Source: Marinobacter sp. Arc7-DN-1
Lineage (GTDB): Bacteria > Pseudomonadota > Gammaproteobacteria > Pseudomonadales > Oleiphilaceae
Length of the DNA: 64,000 nt
Direction: 5' to 3'
NCBI RefSeq assembly: GCF_003441595.1
Contig: NZ_CP031848.1
Location: 2,976,001-3,040,000, forward strand
Positions 18,842-28,313 of this stretch are shown piece after piece; position 1 is the stretch's first letter, and the number at the start of each line of letters is the position of its first letter. Below the pieces are notes generated by a model. The model saw nothing but the letters and a program-made list of their open reading frames with translations, did no database searches and was not told the origin of the DNA. A program made the translations under genes and the position numbers.

Positions 18842-18858
18842 CGCACTATAGTTGTGCG
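18842..18858. promoter_or_regulatory. NtrC-binding site (proximal)
   Basis: CGCAC-TATAGTT-GTGCG has perfect five-base arms and the exact GCAC-N7-GTGC core of NtrC sites. It lies about 110 bases upstream of the predicted amt transcription start, a normal enhancer distance. Confidence 0.6.
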
Positions 18859-18871
18859 TTTTCAGGGTGAA

Positions 18872-18888
18872 TGCACCAATCTGGCGTG
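18872..18888. promoter_or_regulatory. NtrC-binding site (distal, imperfect)
   Basis: TGCACCAATCTGGCGTG has one perfect half (TGCACCA) and a degenerate second half (TGGCGTG for TGGTGCA). It lies 30 bases, about three helical turns, from the proximal site, the same-face spacing expected for cooperative NtrC binding. Confidence 0.5.
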
Positions 18889-18891
18889 TTT

Positions 18892-19809
18892 TTACCAGCT
18901 AATTTCGCCGGAAGAGGGGGTGCCGGACTCGATCCCAATGATCGTTTCCTGATCCACGGATTCGGACTCAATAAGCTCCCGCAGGCGAATTTCCTGTTCC
19001 TGCATGGGCTCGGAAAGATCAATGATGATCTCCACCCGGCGGTTTTTTGCGCGGTTCCCGGGGGAAGTGTTCGACACTCTCGGCTCGGTATCCGCCAGCC
19101 CGGTTACCGCAAGCCTGGTGGGCTGCACGTAATCCCGGGCCAGCAATACATTGGCGACAGCCGCCGCCCGGGCCGCGGACAGGTCCCAGTTGCTGTAGAA
19201 GCGTTCTGTGCGGATGGGCACGTTGTCGGTATGGCCTTCAATGGTCAGGTTGCCGGGAATCGTGGCCAGAACTTTCGCCATTTCCAGCAGGAGGCCCTCG
19301 AACTCCCAGGTCAGCTGTGCGGAGCCTGATGGAAACGAGCCTTTTTCCTCGACGCGGATCACGATGCGCCGCTGGTCCTGGCTGACGTTGATGCGTCCGT
19401 CGGCGATGGCCGGCTCCAGCACCTGTGCAAGATCGCCCATGGTTTCCTTTATCTGGTCCTGGATCGCGGCCTCCACGGCCAGGTCTGCGGGGCTTTTCAG
19501 GGTCTGCAGCTCCGGCTGTTCATCCGTGGTGGTTTGCTTTACTTCATTTACTACCGTGGGCTCCGGAGGGGCGGGCGAGAAGGTGTCAAAAACGGGGCTG
19601 GTGCCCTTGGGTATTTCCAGCACCGGTACCTCGCGCTGGACCCCGAAGGCCTTGGAAAGTTCGCCGGCAATCTGCTTGAACTTCTGGGCGTCGATTTCCG
19701 AGAACGAAAGCAGCAGAACAAAGAAACACATCAGCAGGGACATCAGGTCTGCAAAGGTGACTACCCAGGCGGGGATGCCCGGTTTTTCCTCTTCCGGCAG
19801 CTCATCCAT
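18892..19809 (-). CDS. pomB: Flagellar stator protein PomB/MotB
   Basis: Stator subunit of 305 residues that anchors the ion channel to peptidoglycan. One N-terminal helix carries the ion-binding Asp (D21 in AWVVTFADLMSLLMCFFVLLLSF). A plug/linker region follows, then the OmpA-like domain with GHTDNVPIRT (about 200) and NRRVEIII near the C terminus. The stop-to-start gap with pomA is two bases. Pairing with the MotA-like protein and the marine setting favour the Na+-type PomB, but the coupling ion cannot be proved from these residues. The remaining flagellar genes are outside the window. Confidence 0.92.
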   Translation of the reverse strand: MDELPEEEKPGIPAWVVTFADLMSLLMCFFVLLLSFSEIDAQKFKQIAGELSKAFGVQREVPVLEIPKGTSPVFDTFSPAPPEPTVVNEVKQTTTDEQPELQTLKSPADLAVEAAIQDQIKETMGDLAQVLEPAIADGRINVSQDQRRIVIRVEEKGSFPSGSAQLTWEFEGLLLEMAKVLATIPGNLTIEGHTDNVPIRTERFYSNWDLSAARAAAVANVLLARDYVQPTRLAVTGLADTEPRVSNTSPGNRAKNRRVEIIIDLSEPMQEQEIRLRELIESESVDQETIIGIESGTPSSGEISW

Positions 19810-19811
19810 GC

Positions 19812-20582
19812 CTATGTGCCCTCGGCTTCGACCAGTTTCTCACGCTCCTTCGGTGGCAGGTAGCTTGACAGCATCTGTTCGATAATCCGCGGATTGGTGC
19901 CTTCCTGAATGGCCACAAGAGCGTCTGTGTAAAGCGACTGCATCCGGGCTTCTTCTGTCATTCGCAGAGACAGCTTGTCTGCGATGGGCGTAGCGATCAT
20001 GGTGGCGATCATGGCGCCATAGAGTGTGGTCAGAAGCGCAACGGCCATGGCGGGGCCGATGGATTTCGGGTCTTCCATGTTGGAAAGCATCTGAACCAGA
20101 CCGATGAGGGTGCCGATCATGCCCATGGCCGGAGCGACGTCCGCCATGGCGGTAAAAACCTTGGCGCCGGAGCGGTTGTGCTCCAGTGTCATCAGGCGTT
20201 CCTTGCTCAGCAGCTGCTTGATGGTATTGCCGTCCTGGCCGTCAACCAGCATCTGGATGCCCTGCCCCAGAAACGGGCTACTTACTTCCCGGCCCTCAAG
20301 GCCGAGTACGCCCTCTTTTCTGGCGACATTGGCGATATCCACCAGTTCTTCAATGCTGGCCTGGGTTTCCGGTAACTTGAACTTGAATGCCCTGGCAGCG
20401 GCCTTGAAGGCGCCGAAAAACTGGGCAATGCTGAACTTGGCAAGTACCACCAGCAACGTGCCGCCAACAACGATCAAGAGTGACGCAGGATTGATAAAAA
20501 CCAAAGGCGATACGCCGAGAATCACTGCGGAGGCGATAAGTATTATGGCGCCAGCAAGACCAATAAGAGTGGCGAAATCCAC
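19812..20582 (-). CDS. pomA: Flagellar stator protein PomA/MotA
   Basis: Four-helix stator subunit of 256 residues. The opening MDFATLIGLAGAIILIASAVILG, the middle segment AMADVAPAMGMIGTLIGLVQML and the last helix TLYGAMIATMIATPIADKL match MotA/PomA family landmarks, including the conserved Pro of the third helix. The large cytoplasmic loop between helices 2 and 3 (about 50-145) contains the charged residues that contact FliG. The length is close to the 253 residues of Vibrio PomA rather than the 295 of E. coli MotA. A GGAG box precedes the ATG. Confidence 0.93.
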   Translation of the reverse strand: MDFATLIGLAGAIILIASAVILGVSPLVFINPASLLIVVGGTLLVVLAKFSIAQFFGAFKAAARAFKFKLPETQASIEELVDIANVARKEGVLGLEGREVSSPFLGQGIQMLVDGQDGNTIKQLLSKERLMTLEHNRSGAKVFTAMADVAPAMGMIGTLIGLVQMLSNMEDPKSIGPAMAVALLTTLYGAMIATMIATPIADKLSLRMTEEARMQSLYTDALVAIQEGTNPRIIEQMLSSYLPPKEREKLVEAEGT

Positions 20583-20652
20583 GGGAACTCCAGATTTGAT
20601 TGACGTGCCGACAGAACTGGGGGGGTGAGGTTACCTTCAGTTCAGAGTTTAA

Positions 20653-21072
20653 TCAATTCGTCTGAGGGACACTTTTCACCTCTTCCTGCTGCTCTTTCCA
20701 GGCCGCGTAACGGTGCAGGTCGGATTCCACCAGCTTCAGACACAGGGCGACCACGCCGGCATCGTCGAGAAAACCGAAACCCAGAATCAGATCCGGGATA
20801 ACATCCAGCGGGTTCATGACATACAGCAGCGCTCCCGCCACCGCTGCGATTGTCTTCCAGGGAACGCTGCGGTAATTGCCGTACCAGTAGTCCCGGATCA
20901 TCGAGAACATCAGCTGGATATCCGCACTGAAACGCTTCAGTTTGCCGCTGCCTTTCACTTTTTCCTCAATGGCGCGTTGCCGGTCCAGCAGTTTTTCAAG
21001 GTCTTCCCGATGGACCTTGCTGGCTTCCGCGTTTAACTGTTTCTCTGCGTTTTTCTGGCTGAACAGGGCCAT
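20653..21072 (-). CDS. YkvA-family (DUF1232) membrane-associated protein
   Basis: Protein of 139 residues from an ATG preceded by GGGAA; an upstream in-frame extension has no coding character. The first half (about 5-50) is a charged helix with a likely coiled coil. The DUF1232 core follows: RSVPWKTIAAVAGALLYVMNPLDVIPDLILGFGFLDDAGVVALCLKLV, a hydrophobic stretch with the family hallmark P-D-(V/L)-(I/L)-P-D. The biochemical role of this family is unknown. It is encoded between pomA and a FAD oxidoreductase, in the same direction, with short gaps. Confidence 0.85.
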   Translation of the reverse strand: MALFSQKNAEKQLNAEASKVHREDLEKLLDRQRAIEEKVKGSGKLKRFSADIQLMFSMIRDYWYGNYRSVPWKTIAAVAGALLYVMNPLDVIPDLILGFGFLDDAGVVALCLKLVESDLHRYAAWKEQQEEVKSVPQTN

Positions 21073-21145
21073 GAACAGGTTCCCTTTATTACCTGAGATG
21101 TTGGGCAGCCATGATCGCGCAACCCCGGAGGCATTGCCAATGGCA

Positions 21146-22807
21146 TTAACCCACGAAGATTCGCTTCGCCAGTCCGGTACCGCGCCAGCCCTGAATGGCC
21201 AGGGTGGTGACCAGGCCACCGATCATGGCGCCCACCACCCCGCAGGTGAGGATGTCCTGGCCGGTAAGGTAAAGGCCGGGAATGTCGGTTTTGGGTTTCA
21301 GCCAGTCCTGTTCAAACCGTTCCGGGTTGTGATCCAGGCCATACAGTTCGCCCCGGCCATAACGGCAGAACCAGGCGGTGGAAAGCGGGGTGGAGGTTTC
21401 CACGTAATCCACCTTGCCCCGCAACTGCGGCAGCTTTTCGTACATCACCTCCAGTAACTGGTCGGTGATCTTCTGCTTCAGGGCTTCATAGTCCTCGCCA
21501 CGCTTGCCCCAGGGGGTGTCCTGCCAGGGCTCGAAAATCTCCCAGGTGGTGGGGGCGACTATCTCGATGGTGGAGGTGCCCGGCCAGCGGTTCTGGTAAT
21601 CCGGATCCTTGGCGGCCGGGAAGGAGATGTACACCACCGGGAAATCCGCGTGCTCGGGGTCGTCAAGGAACTGCTGCACGTTGCCATCGTGATCGGCACC
21701 CGGGTATATCCAGAAATTGGTGCGGGGCAGCCCGAGCTGATCCGGCGTGCCTTTCAGACCAATGTACAGGCCAATGTGAGGCATGGACGGGGTGATGTGC
21801 TGGCGTTTGCCCTGATAGCCGGTTCTTTCGGCTACAGCGGCCGGCAGCAGCTTCTCGAAGGTATTGATGACACCGGCATTACTGATCACCAGGGGCGCGC
21901 GGATCTCTTCGCCATCGGCCATGCGTACACCCGTCGCCTTGCCTTTTTCGACCAGGATCTCGGTAACATCGGCGTAGGTGAATGCCTCTCCGCCGGACTC
22001 CTGAATCACCGGAATAATGGTTTTGGCGATTTCCGAGGCGCCGCCGACAGGGTAAAAACCGCCATACAGGTAGTGTTTGGCAATCAGCGCATGGACCATA
22101 AAGCTGGACTGTTTCGGCGTAACCCCGCAATCGCCCCACTGGCCGGTGATGGCGCCAATCAGTTCCTGGTTGTCAGTCAGCTCGCTCAGTACGTCCCAGG
22201 TGGTCTTGTTAAAGCACTCCGGCAGTGCCACATCCAGGCCCTTGCGAACAATGGGGCCGAGAATGCCGGGGGTCAGTTTGGAGAGGGTGTACCACTGCAT
22301 GCCGTCGGCTACCTTGTCCAGCAGCTTCAGGTACTGGTCGATGGCGCTCTGTTCATCGGGGAAAGCGCTGAGCAGCGAGTGCCGCAAGCCTTCCTTGCCG
22401 GCGCGCAGGTTGACCACCTTGTCGCCCAGAAAGAACCGGTCGTAGTTCTCGTCCATGGGGGCCCATTCCAGCTTGCCGTTGGTGATGTAGTCGAACAGCC
22501 GGCGGCCGAGGGTATGGGGTAAGCCCATGTCACCAATATAGTGCACACCCACATCCCACTCGTAACCGTTGCGGGCATAGCTGTGGGTATAGCCACCGGC
22601 GGTGTAATGCTGTTCCAGCACCAGAACCTTCTTGCCGGCCTTCGCCAGACACGCTGCCGTGGTCAGGCCGCCAATGCCGGAGCCGATCACGATGGCATCG
22701 TAGGGACCTTTCAGACGGTTGGCCCGGTACCGGGTGCCGATTCGGATGGTGCTGGGTTTGAGTTTTCCTGAAGACGGGCTGTTCACCACCTCGTTTTTTA
22801 CCACCAT
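21146..22807 (-). CDS. FAD-dependent oxidoreductase, RetSat/CrtI-like
   Basis: Large flavoprotein of about 553 residues. The dinucleotide fold is [29 protein letters not shown], followed by AGGYTHSY and [12 protein letters not shown], the layout of the phytoene desaturase / all-trans-retinol 13,14-reductase superfamily. The C terminus has [28 protein letters not shown], the second FAD-contact segment. No carotenoid genes are adjacent, so a carotenoid substrate is not supported; saturation of an isoprenoid or fatty chain is possible. The start is uncertain: ATG was chosen, but a GTG 12 bases upstream is also open. Either way the start overlaps the end of the DUF6231 gene, implying coupled translation. 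Confidence 0.82.
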   Translation of the reverse strand: MVVKNEVVNSPSSGKLKPSTIRIGTRYRANRLKGPYDAIVIGSGIGGLTTAACLAKAGKKVLVLEQHYTAGGYTHSYARNGYEWDVGVHYIGDMGLPHTLGRRLFDYITNGKLEWAPMDENYDRFFLGDKVVNLRAGKEGLRHSLLSAFPDEQSAIDQYLKLLDKVADGMQWYTLSKLTPGILGPIVRKGLDVALPECFNKTTWDVLSELTDNQELIGAITGQWGDCGVTPKQSSFMVHALIAKHYLYGGFYPVGGASEIAKTIIPVIQESGGEAFTYADVTEILVEKGKATGVRMADGEEIRAPLVISNAGVINTFEKLLPAAVAERTGYQGKRQHITPSMPHIGLYIGLKGTPDQLGLPRTNFWIYPGADHDGNVQQFLDDPEHADFPVVYISFPAAKDPDYQNRWPGTSTIEIVAPTTWEIFEPWQDTPWGKRGEDYEALKQKITDQLLEVMYEKLPQLRGKVDYVETSTPLSTAWFCRYGRGELYGLDHNPERFEQDWLKPKTDIPGLYLTGQDILTCGVVGAMIGGLVTTLAIQGWRGTGLAKRIFVG

Positions 22808-23295
22808 GCTTTGCCCCACATTTCCGGATTGGCCCAGTTCTCTGGATTGTTCCAGGTCCGTTTATGGTTGTAAGTATCCAGGTTGTAGGTGTACAGCGTG
22901 AGTACGCCGTTCTCACTTTCCAGCTCGGCATGGCGCCGGAAGCCCAGGCCGATGAAATCGGTAAAGGCCCAGTCCGGCGCTTCGCCCACCAGCACGGCTA
23001 TCTGATGGGTGCTGTAGTTCCTGAGCTGGCCCAGCAGCAGCGCCCCTTCGCCGTGGGGCAGATGTTCCAGGGTGTCGCTGATCAGTGCGAGATCCGCAAC
23101 ACGGTCCATTGGCAGGCTGGCGTTGGGGTCACTGGTGTCCAGGGTGTGCAGGTGAATGTCTTCCCGATGCTGTTGCCAGAACCGGGATACCTCTGTGGCC
23201 AGAGCTCCGCAGCTTAGCAGTGTGCCCGGCGCAGTGGTGTCGATAATGCGGGCCAGGGTGTCCCGCGCTGTGCTGGTATTTCCGGAATTTGTCAT
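22798..23295 (-). CDS. DUF6231-like methyltransferase-fold protein
   Basis: Protein of 165 residues, beginning [18 protein letters not shown]. The pattern resembles a shortened SAM-methyltransferase fold: [17 protein letters not shown] near the N terminus in place of the glycine-rich motif I, an acidic segment (LHTLDTS) at the end of strand 2, and [27 protein letters not shown] like motifs IV and V. The C terminus is rich in Asn, Trp and Tyr ([23 protein letters not shown]). Assignment to DUF6231 is from memory. The longer upstream frame has no coding character. Overlap with the FAD oxidoreductase suggests that the two proteins work together. Confidence 0.65.
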   Translation of the reverse strand: MTNSGNTSTARDTLARIIDTTAPGTLLSCGALATEVSRFWQQHREDIHLHTLDTSDPNASLPMDRVADLALISDTLEHLPHGEGALLLGQLRNYSTHQIAVLVGEAPDWAFTDFIGLGFRRHAELESENGVLTLYTYNLDTYNHKRTWNNPENWANPEMWGKAWW

Positions 23296-23656
23296 AGCTG
23301 CCACGCCTGTCACAACAGAGGCCAGTCTGCTGCATCCACTGTGTAATCCCGCGGGCTGTTCCGCTTGTCCGCCCCAGTGATCCACGAAGGTGCCCGTGGG
23401 ATCGTGCTGTTGCGTCGGCTTATCGGGGTTGAACTGCCTCAGACCTCTGGGGCCGGCTCCTACGCCGACGAGGTATTGCCGGCTACCGTAGTTGCTCCCC
23501 ACATCATAGTCGATCAGCTGCTCTTCACGCCATGCCGCGCCGTAACGCCAGTCCTTGAAGCGATGAGCATGGAAAGTGCCGGAGGTGTTGAAAACCAGAT
23601 CGTAAAGGTATTGGAGAAGGCGGTAGAGGGTCGAAAACAGGTTGCCGTGGCTTGTC
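23296..23656. other. Intergenic region without a recognised gene
   Basis: About 360 bases between the DUF6231 gene and livF, both on the minus strand. Open frames on either strand here give proteins without recognisable motifs, and they read like shadows. No clean hairpin with a T-run was found. Confidence 0.5.
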
Positions 23657-24373
23657 TCAGTTGCCGCCCATATAGATCGACATCAAATGATTGTCATCCT
23701 TGATGTCCTCCTTTGTACCTGCAAATTTACGCTTCCCACCCGCAAAGATATAAACACTGTCGGCGACGGGTAAGGCTTCACGAATATTCTGTTCCACCAT
23801 GATGACGCCGACCCCTCGCTCTTTCAGGCTGACAACCCGCTCCATGGTTTCGTGGACCAGCGCCGGCGAGAGTCCGGCCGATGGCTCGTCAAGCATCACA
23901 AACGCCGGGTCTGTTACCAGAGCCCGGGCGATGGCCACCATCATCTGTTCTCCCCCCGACAGTGAGCCCGCCGGGGTATTCCTGCGGCGCTGCAGGTTCG
24001 GGTAATCCGCAATCAATGATTCAATGCGGTCTTCAATGACACGCTTGTTGTCCAGCGCATAGCCACCCATTCTGAGATTTTCCATGACGGTAAATCGCGG
24101 AAATACCCCCCCGCCCTGGGGCATCATCACAATGCCTTTGCGCACCATGTTGTGTACCGGTAATCCGGTGAGCTCGGTATTGCCGAGAGTTATCCGCCCG
24201 GACCATGCAGGTAGGAGGCCGGCAATAGCCTTTATAACAGTGGACTTCCCGCTGCCATTGGGTCCGAAAATGCAGGTTATCTGCCCCGGCCGGGCAGAAA
24301 CGGTAATGTCATGCACGATTTCCTGTTTGCCGTAACCGGTAATCAGATTGTCGACTCTCAACTCGTTGCTCAT
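23657..24373 (-). CDS. livF: Branched-chain-type ABC transporter ATPase LivF
   Basis: Second ATPase of a HAAT-family importer, 238 residues. Walker A is GPNGSGKST (about 36-44), the Q loop lies in [14 protein letters not shown], the signature is [15 protein letters not shown], Walker B is [13 protein letters not shown], and the switch His position reads VEQNI as usual for LivF proteins. The ATG overlaps the livG stop (ATGA). It is last in the livJ-like, livH, livM, livG, livF order. The substrate is set by the binding protein and is not known. Confidence 0.92.
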   Translation of the reverse strand: MSNELRVDNLITGYGKQEIVHDITVSARPGQITCIFGPNGSGKSTVIKAIAGLLPAWSGRITLGNTELTGLPVHNMVRKGIVMMPQGGGVFPRFTVMENLRMGGYALDNKRVIEDRIESLIADYPNLQRRRNTPAGSLSGGEQMMVAIARALVTDPAFVMLDEPSAGLSPALVHETMERVVSLKERGVGVIMVEQNIREALPVADSVYIFAGGKRKFAGTKEDIKDDNHLMSIYMGGN

Positions 24374-25113
24374 GTGCGCCCCAGGTAGGCTTTCTGGACA
24401 TTGGTGTCGCTGGCAATGGTTTCAAAATCGCCTTCCGCGACGATTTTGCCCTGATCCATCACCACTAGCCGGTCGCAGATTTCTTTCACCATTTCCATGT
24501 CATGTTCAATGACCAAAAAAGTGATGCCGGTTTTTCGTAATCGCTGTATGGCGCCCAGAATGATCTGGCGTATGTTCGGGTGCACGCCTGCAGTGACCTC
24601 ATCGAGCAAAATCACTTTCGGGTCGCGCATGCAGACCCGGCCGAACTCCACCAGTTTCTGCTGACCGCCGGAAAGCTCTGAGGCCAGGTTGTTGACCACG
24701 TGGCTGATCTCCAGCATTTCCAGAGTATCTTCCATCCTGTCACGGGCATTTTGCCAGTCTCCTTCGACGGCGGCTGCCAGTAAGTTGTCCCTGACCGTCA
24801 TATTGATAAACAGGGAAGGAATCTGAAAGGTCCGGCTTATGCCGGTACGGGCGATTTTCCAGGTGGGCCAGCCAGTAACGTCGATTCCCAGCAGACGTAT
24901 CTTCCCGGTATCTGGCTTCTGGCCTCCTGCCGCGAGACTGAACAGCGTCGACTTACCGCTGCCATTAGGGCCAATCACCCCAACCACTTCACCAGCACCG
25001 GCTGACAGTGAGACGTCGTCGACTGCGGTAATCCCACCAAAGTGCTTGGCAACCGACTCTATGGCCAGCGGTGGGTGCCCTGGTGACTCGGCTTTACGGG
25101 AAGCAGGTGACAT
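24370..25113 (-). CDS. livG: Branched-chain-type ABC transporter ATPase LivG
   Basis: First ATPase of the importer, 247 residues from the ATG preceded by AGGAGAAGG. A longer frame would extend into livM. Walker A is GPNGSGKST, the signature ELSGGQQKLVEFGRV, Walker B KVILLDEVTAG (Val for the usual Pro after the catalytic Glu), and the switch His is in VIEHDMEMV. The C terminus with AEGDFETIASDTNVQKAYLGR is the LivG-specific tail that contacts the permease dimer. Confidence 0.92.
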   Translation of the reverse strand: MSPASRKAESPGHPPLAIESVAKHFGGITAVDDVSLSAGAGEVVGVIGPNGSGKSTLFSLAAGGQKPDTGKIRLLGIDVTGWPTWKIARTGISRTFQIPSLFINMTVRDNLLAAAVEGDWQNARDRMEDTLEMLEISHVVNNLASELSGGQQKLVEFGRVCMRDPKVILLDEVTAGVHPNIRQIILGAIQRLRKTGITFLVIEHDMEMVKEICDRLVVMDQGKIVAEGDFETIASDTNVQKAYLGRT

Positions 25114-25126
25114 CAGAGGCCTTCTC

Positions 25127-26104
25127 CTAAAGTTTGCTGAGAATGCTGGAAATAAGTTCCTTGCCGCGCTGGCGACCCACGACAAGGCTAATCAACCCGT
25201 TGGGCAGGAACAGAACCACCAGCGCGATAATAACGCCGAGTATGGGGAGGTATATGACGGTGTCCCCGAACGTCGACCAGATGTAACGATTGGTGATCCA
25301 GAGTAATACCGCGCCCAGGGCAGGGCCCCAGACGGTTCCAAGCCCGCCGAGAAGTACCATAACGACCATCTGGTCGGTAATCTCCGGTCCCATGACGGAG
25401 TGGGGGTCGATATAGGTTGTCCAGTATGCGTAGATGCTTCCGAAAAGTGCGGTGATGGCTGCCGAGAGCGCAAAGGACTGGACTTTGACCAGGTTTGTTC
25501 GGATGCCCAGCGATTCGGCGGCCGGTTCGTCATCCCGCAAGGCCTTGATCCTGAACCCGAAGCGTGAATGTTCGATTAACAGCCAGGTGCCGACGAAGCT
25601 GGCCGTCGCTGCGATCAGCATGGTGTAGTAGAAGAAAAATTCATTAAGGTAGGCAGGCAGGGAGAGCCCGGCTGTGCCACCGGTAACGTCCAGAACCGTG
25701 ACCAGTTGCAGCAGCATTTCGGCGAACGCCCAGGTTGCAATGGCAAAATAGGCGCCCCTGAGCCGCATGGTCGGCCCGCCAATGGCCACAGCGACGGCGA
25801 TTGCCAGAATAATCGCCGGCAGCAGGGTGACAAAGAACGAGGCGCCAACATCAGACTGCATCAGGATGGCGGTGGTGTAGGCACCGATTCCGAAGAAGGC
25901 CGAGTGTCCGAAACTGATATACCCGGCGTAACCACCCACAATGTTCCAGGCACAGGCCAGGCCCGCCCACATCAGTGCGCCGGTGGCAATTCTGAGCGTG
26001 TAAGAGTCGATAAAGGCGGGCAATACCGCCAGGGCGACCACAATGGCGCCGATCAGAACCGCCCGGACGATGAATTTTGGGGTCAGAACAGGTTTAGATG
26101 CCAC
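25127..26104 (-). CDS. livM: Branched-chain-type ABC permease LivM
   Basis: Inner-membrane permease of 325 residues with about nine or ten helices. The GTG start (VASKPVLTPKF) overlaps the end of livH by 11 bases and has GGAG upstream, so it is preferred over the longer frame. Family landmarks are AWNIVGGYAGYISFGHSAFFGIGAYTTA and, in the EAA-like cytoplasmic loop, SRFGFRIKALRDDEPAAESLGI, which contacts the ATPases. Hydrophobic character continues to FLPNGLISLV near the C terminus. Confidence 0.92.
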   Translation of the reverse strand: MASKPVLTPKFIVRAVLIGAIVVALAVLPAFIDSYTLRIATGALMWAGLACAWNIVGGYAGYISFGHSAFFGIGAYTTAILMQSDVGASFFVTLLPAIILAIAVAVAIGGPTMRLRGAYFAIATWAFAEMLLQLVTVLDVTGGTAGLSLPAYLNEFFFYYTMLIAATASFVGTWLLIEHSRFGFRIKALRDDEPAAESLGIRTNLVKVQSFALSAAITALFGSIYAYWTTYIDPHSVMGPEITDQMVVMVLLGGLGTVWGPALGAVLLWITNRYIWSTFGDTVIYLPILGVIIALVVLFLPNGLISLVVGRQRGKELISSILSKL

Positions 26105-26966
26105 GTCCCAGAACTCCTTTCGGTGCAACCAGAAGGGCGAGGTACAGGGTTCCGAAAACAATCAGTAAGGAATATCGGGCGCCAATATAGGTGGCGACAT
26201 AGGCCTCAAGCAGACCAAGAGCGAGGCCGGCGACCAGAACGCCACCAACCGATCCGAGCCCGGCGAGCACTGCGACAAAAAATGCAAAGAGCGTATAGCG
26301 GATGCCTACGGTCGGGTTGACGGAATAGATGGTTGCGATCAGTACCCCGGCGGAGGCAGTCAAACCGGTGTATATGCCGTACACCCAGGCGGAAACCCGC
26401 TTCACATCTACGCCCATCAGTCCGGCATGGTCACGGTTTTGAGCCAGGGCCCTTACGGCCATGCCAAAACGACTCCGGTAGAGCAGAATAAACAGTCCCA
26501 GGCTGAACAGCAGCGCCATGAGAAAGGCGGACAATCGCATCAGGGGAATGGTGACTGGACCCAGGCTCAGGAACTGACCCGACAATACGGATTCGACGCT
26601 GCGGCTGTTGTAGGACCAAAGCCAAAGGGCGCCCCCACGCATGAACAGGAATATGCCGAAAGTAAAGGCCAGTGCCATCAGGTCTGGTCGGGCATACCGG
26701 CTGGTTCTGACACGGTATATCAAAGGGCCCAGCCCACGGCCGATCAGCAGGAAAAGTGCAAAAACCAGGAAAATACTGATAAAGGGGTCAATGCCGGCCA
26801 GGGTTACCAGCCAGTAGGCGGTGTAACCCCCAAGCATCGCCCAGCCCCCGACAGCGAAGTCGATTACATGGAGCACGCCGAAGGTGAGCTGGAATCCGAT
26901 CGTCAGGCAAATCAGGATCCCGCCGATCAGGATGCCATTTACAAGTGTTTGCAGGAAAAGGTCCAA
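26094..26966 (-). CDS. livH: Branched-chain-type ABC permease LivH
   Basis: Partner permease of 290 residues. The start is a TTG preceded by GGAGT, used because no ATG or GTG fits the family N terminus. Landmarks are LVNGILIGGILICLTIGFQLTFGVLHVIDFAVGGWAMLGGY at the N terminus and the cytoplasmic loop SRFGMAVRALAQNRDHAGLMGVDVKRV. The C terminus GTLYLALLVAPKGVLGRGI is also typical. It follows the binding-protein gene with an 87-base gap. Confidence 0.92.
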   Translation of the reverse strand: MDLFLQTLVNGILIGGILICLTIGFQLTFGVLHVIDFAVGGWAMLGGYTAYWLVTLAGIDPFISIFLVFALFLLIGRGLGPLIYRVRTSRYARPDLMALAFTFGIFLFMRGGALWLWSYNSRSVESVLSGQFLSLGPVTIPLMRLSAFLMALLFSLGLFILLYRSRFGMAVRALAQNRDHAGLMGVDVKRVSAWVYGIYTGLTASAGVLIATIYSVNPTVGIRYTLFAFFVAVLAGLGSVGGVLVAGLALGLLEAYVATYIGARYSLLIVFGTLYLALLVAPKGVLGRGI

Positions 26967-27053
26967 GTCGGTACTCCTTATCCACGCGTTGTTACCGTCG
27001 CCGGCAGCTTTTCCGTCAGGAGAGCTATCGGCGATTATACATCCGGCTCGACG

Positions 27054-28313
27054 TCAGGAAGTGCCGGGGATTGGGTAGACAAGCTCTCCCTTGGCCGCCT
27101 TTTCCGGAGCCACCGGCACGACATCGCCATTCTTGATCTGGATGACAACCGGTACGGGCCTGGTATTGTTGTGGTAGTGACTGCCTTCCTTGGCAAATCC
27201 CACCGGGCCGTAGAAGGTTTCAATGTCGGTATCTTCAATCGCCTTGGCGAGCTCCGCACGGGTTCCCTGATCCCAGGGCGGCGCTTTCCCGAGCCGGCGT
27301 GCAGCGTCCTGGAGCACAAGGCCACTGGCTGAACAGGCCGCTTCGGTGTAATCAGGCCGCGTGCCCCACCTTGAAAAGGACAGGTCTGAGTAGTCACTTG
27401 CGGTTCCAAACAGTTCGTCCTTGTACGGTAATCCGGCGGTCCACACGGAAACACCGAGAATGCCGTTTGACCCGCTTCCAGTTTCGTTGATAAACGCTGC
27501 GGAGGTTACACCGTAGTGCATGATGAGGGCCTTTGGCTTATAATTCAGTGCCTTGGCTGTATTTACGAAATTAATAAAGACGCTTTCATGCCCACCGACA
27601 GCCACGATATCCGGGTTGCTCGATTTGAGCTTGGATACAATAGCCGACAGATCGGATTCGGCAGGAAACAGCTCATAACTCAGAAGATCCAGCCCAGACT
27701 CCTCGACACCCTTGCGGAAACCCTCCGCTGTTTCCTTGGAAAATGGTTCATCAACTCCGATAACCGCAGCGGTTTTTGCCCGATCACCGAGTGTGTCGGC
27801 CAGCACCACCATAGACTTGTCTGTCGTGAGATCCACGGCCGGAATCATCCCGAAATTGAACGCCGGTTTTGCCAGCCAGACATTCGGTGATTCGGCGGAT
27901 CCAGAAATCATCGGCACCCTGTATTTTTGACTGATGGGTTGCACTGCGAGGGTGACGCCAGAGGTATAGGGGCCGAACAGGACATCGACCTTGTCCTGGA
28001 TGATCAGTCTTTCTGCGGCATCTGCACCAGAGGCCGGTCTCGACTGGGCATCACCATAAAACATCTCCACGGGATACCGTTTTCCCGCAATCTCGATGCC
28101 TCCAAGCTTGTTGATTTCCTCGGCCCACAGATCGTAACCCCGGCGGGTCAGGTTACCACCAAAACGATTTGCGCCGGATAATGAGGTGACGACACCACAA
28201 CGAATCCTGTGTTCTTGCGCGTTAACGTTTAACGCCGGAAAACCAAGGGTCATTGCGCCGGTGCCGAGTAAGGAATTTCTGAGAAACTTCCTGCGGGAAA
28301 ATTTATGACTCAT
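27054..28313 (-). CDS. Branched-chain-type ABC substrate-binding protein with Tat signal
   Basis: Periplasmic binding protein of 419 residues (LivJ/LivK-type fold, type I). The N terminus has a twin-arginine signal: SRRKFLRNSLLGTGAM, a hydrophobic stretch and an AQ cleavage region near residue 33. Landmarks are GVVTSLSGANRFGGN, LIIQDKVDVLFGPYTSGVTLAVQP and SNPDIVAVGGHESVFINFV. Tat use is less common for this family and suggests folding before export. The ligand cannot be read from sequence; amino acids, amides and short acids are all known for relatives. It is the first gene of the transporter set, with about 280 bases of non-coding DNA upstream. Confidence 0.88.
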   Translation of the reverse strand: MSHKFSRRKFLRNSLLGTGAMTLGFPALNVNAQEHRIRCGVVTSLSGANRFGGNLTRRGYDLWAEEINKLGGIEIAGKRYPVEMFYGDAQSRPASGADAAERLIIQDKVDVLFGPYTSGVTLAVQPISQKYRVPMISGSAESPNVWLAKPAFNFGMIPAVDLTTDKSMVVLADTLGDRAKTAAVIGVDEPFSKETAEGFRKGVEESGLDLLSYELFPAESDLSAIVSKLKSSNPDIVAVGGHESVFINFVNTAKALNYKPKALIMHYGVTSAAFINETGSGSNGILGVSVWTAGLPYKDELFGTASDYSDLSFSRWGTRPDYTEAACSASGLVLQDAARRLGKAPPWDQGTRAELAKAIEDTDIETFYGPVGFAKEGSHYHNNTRPVPVVIQIKNGDVVPVAPEKAAKGELVYPIPGTS

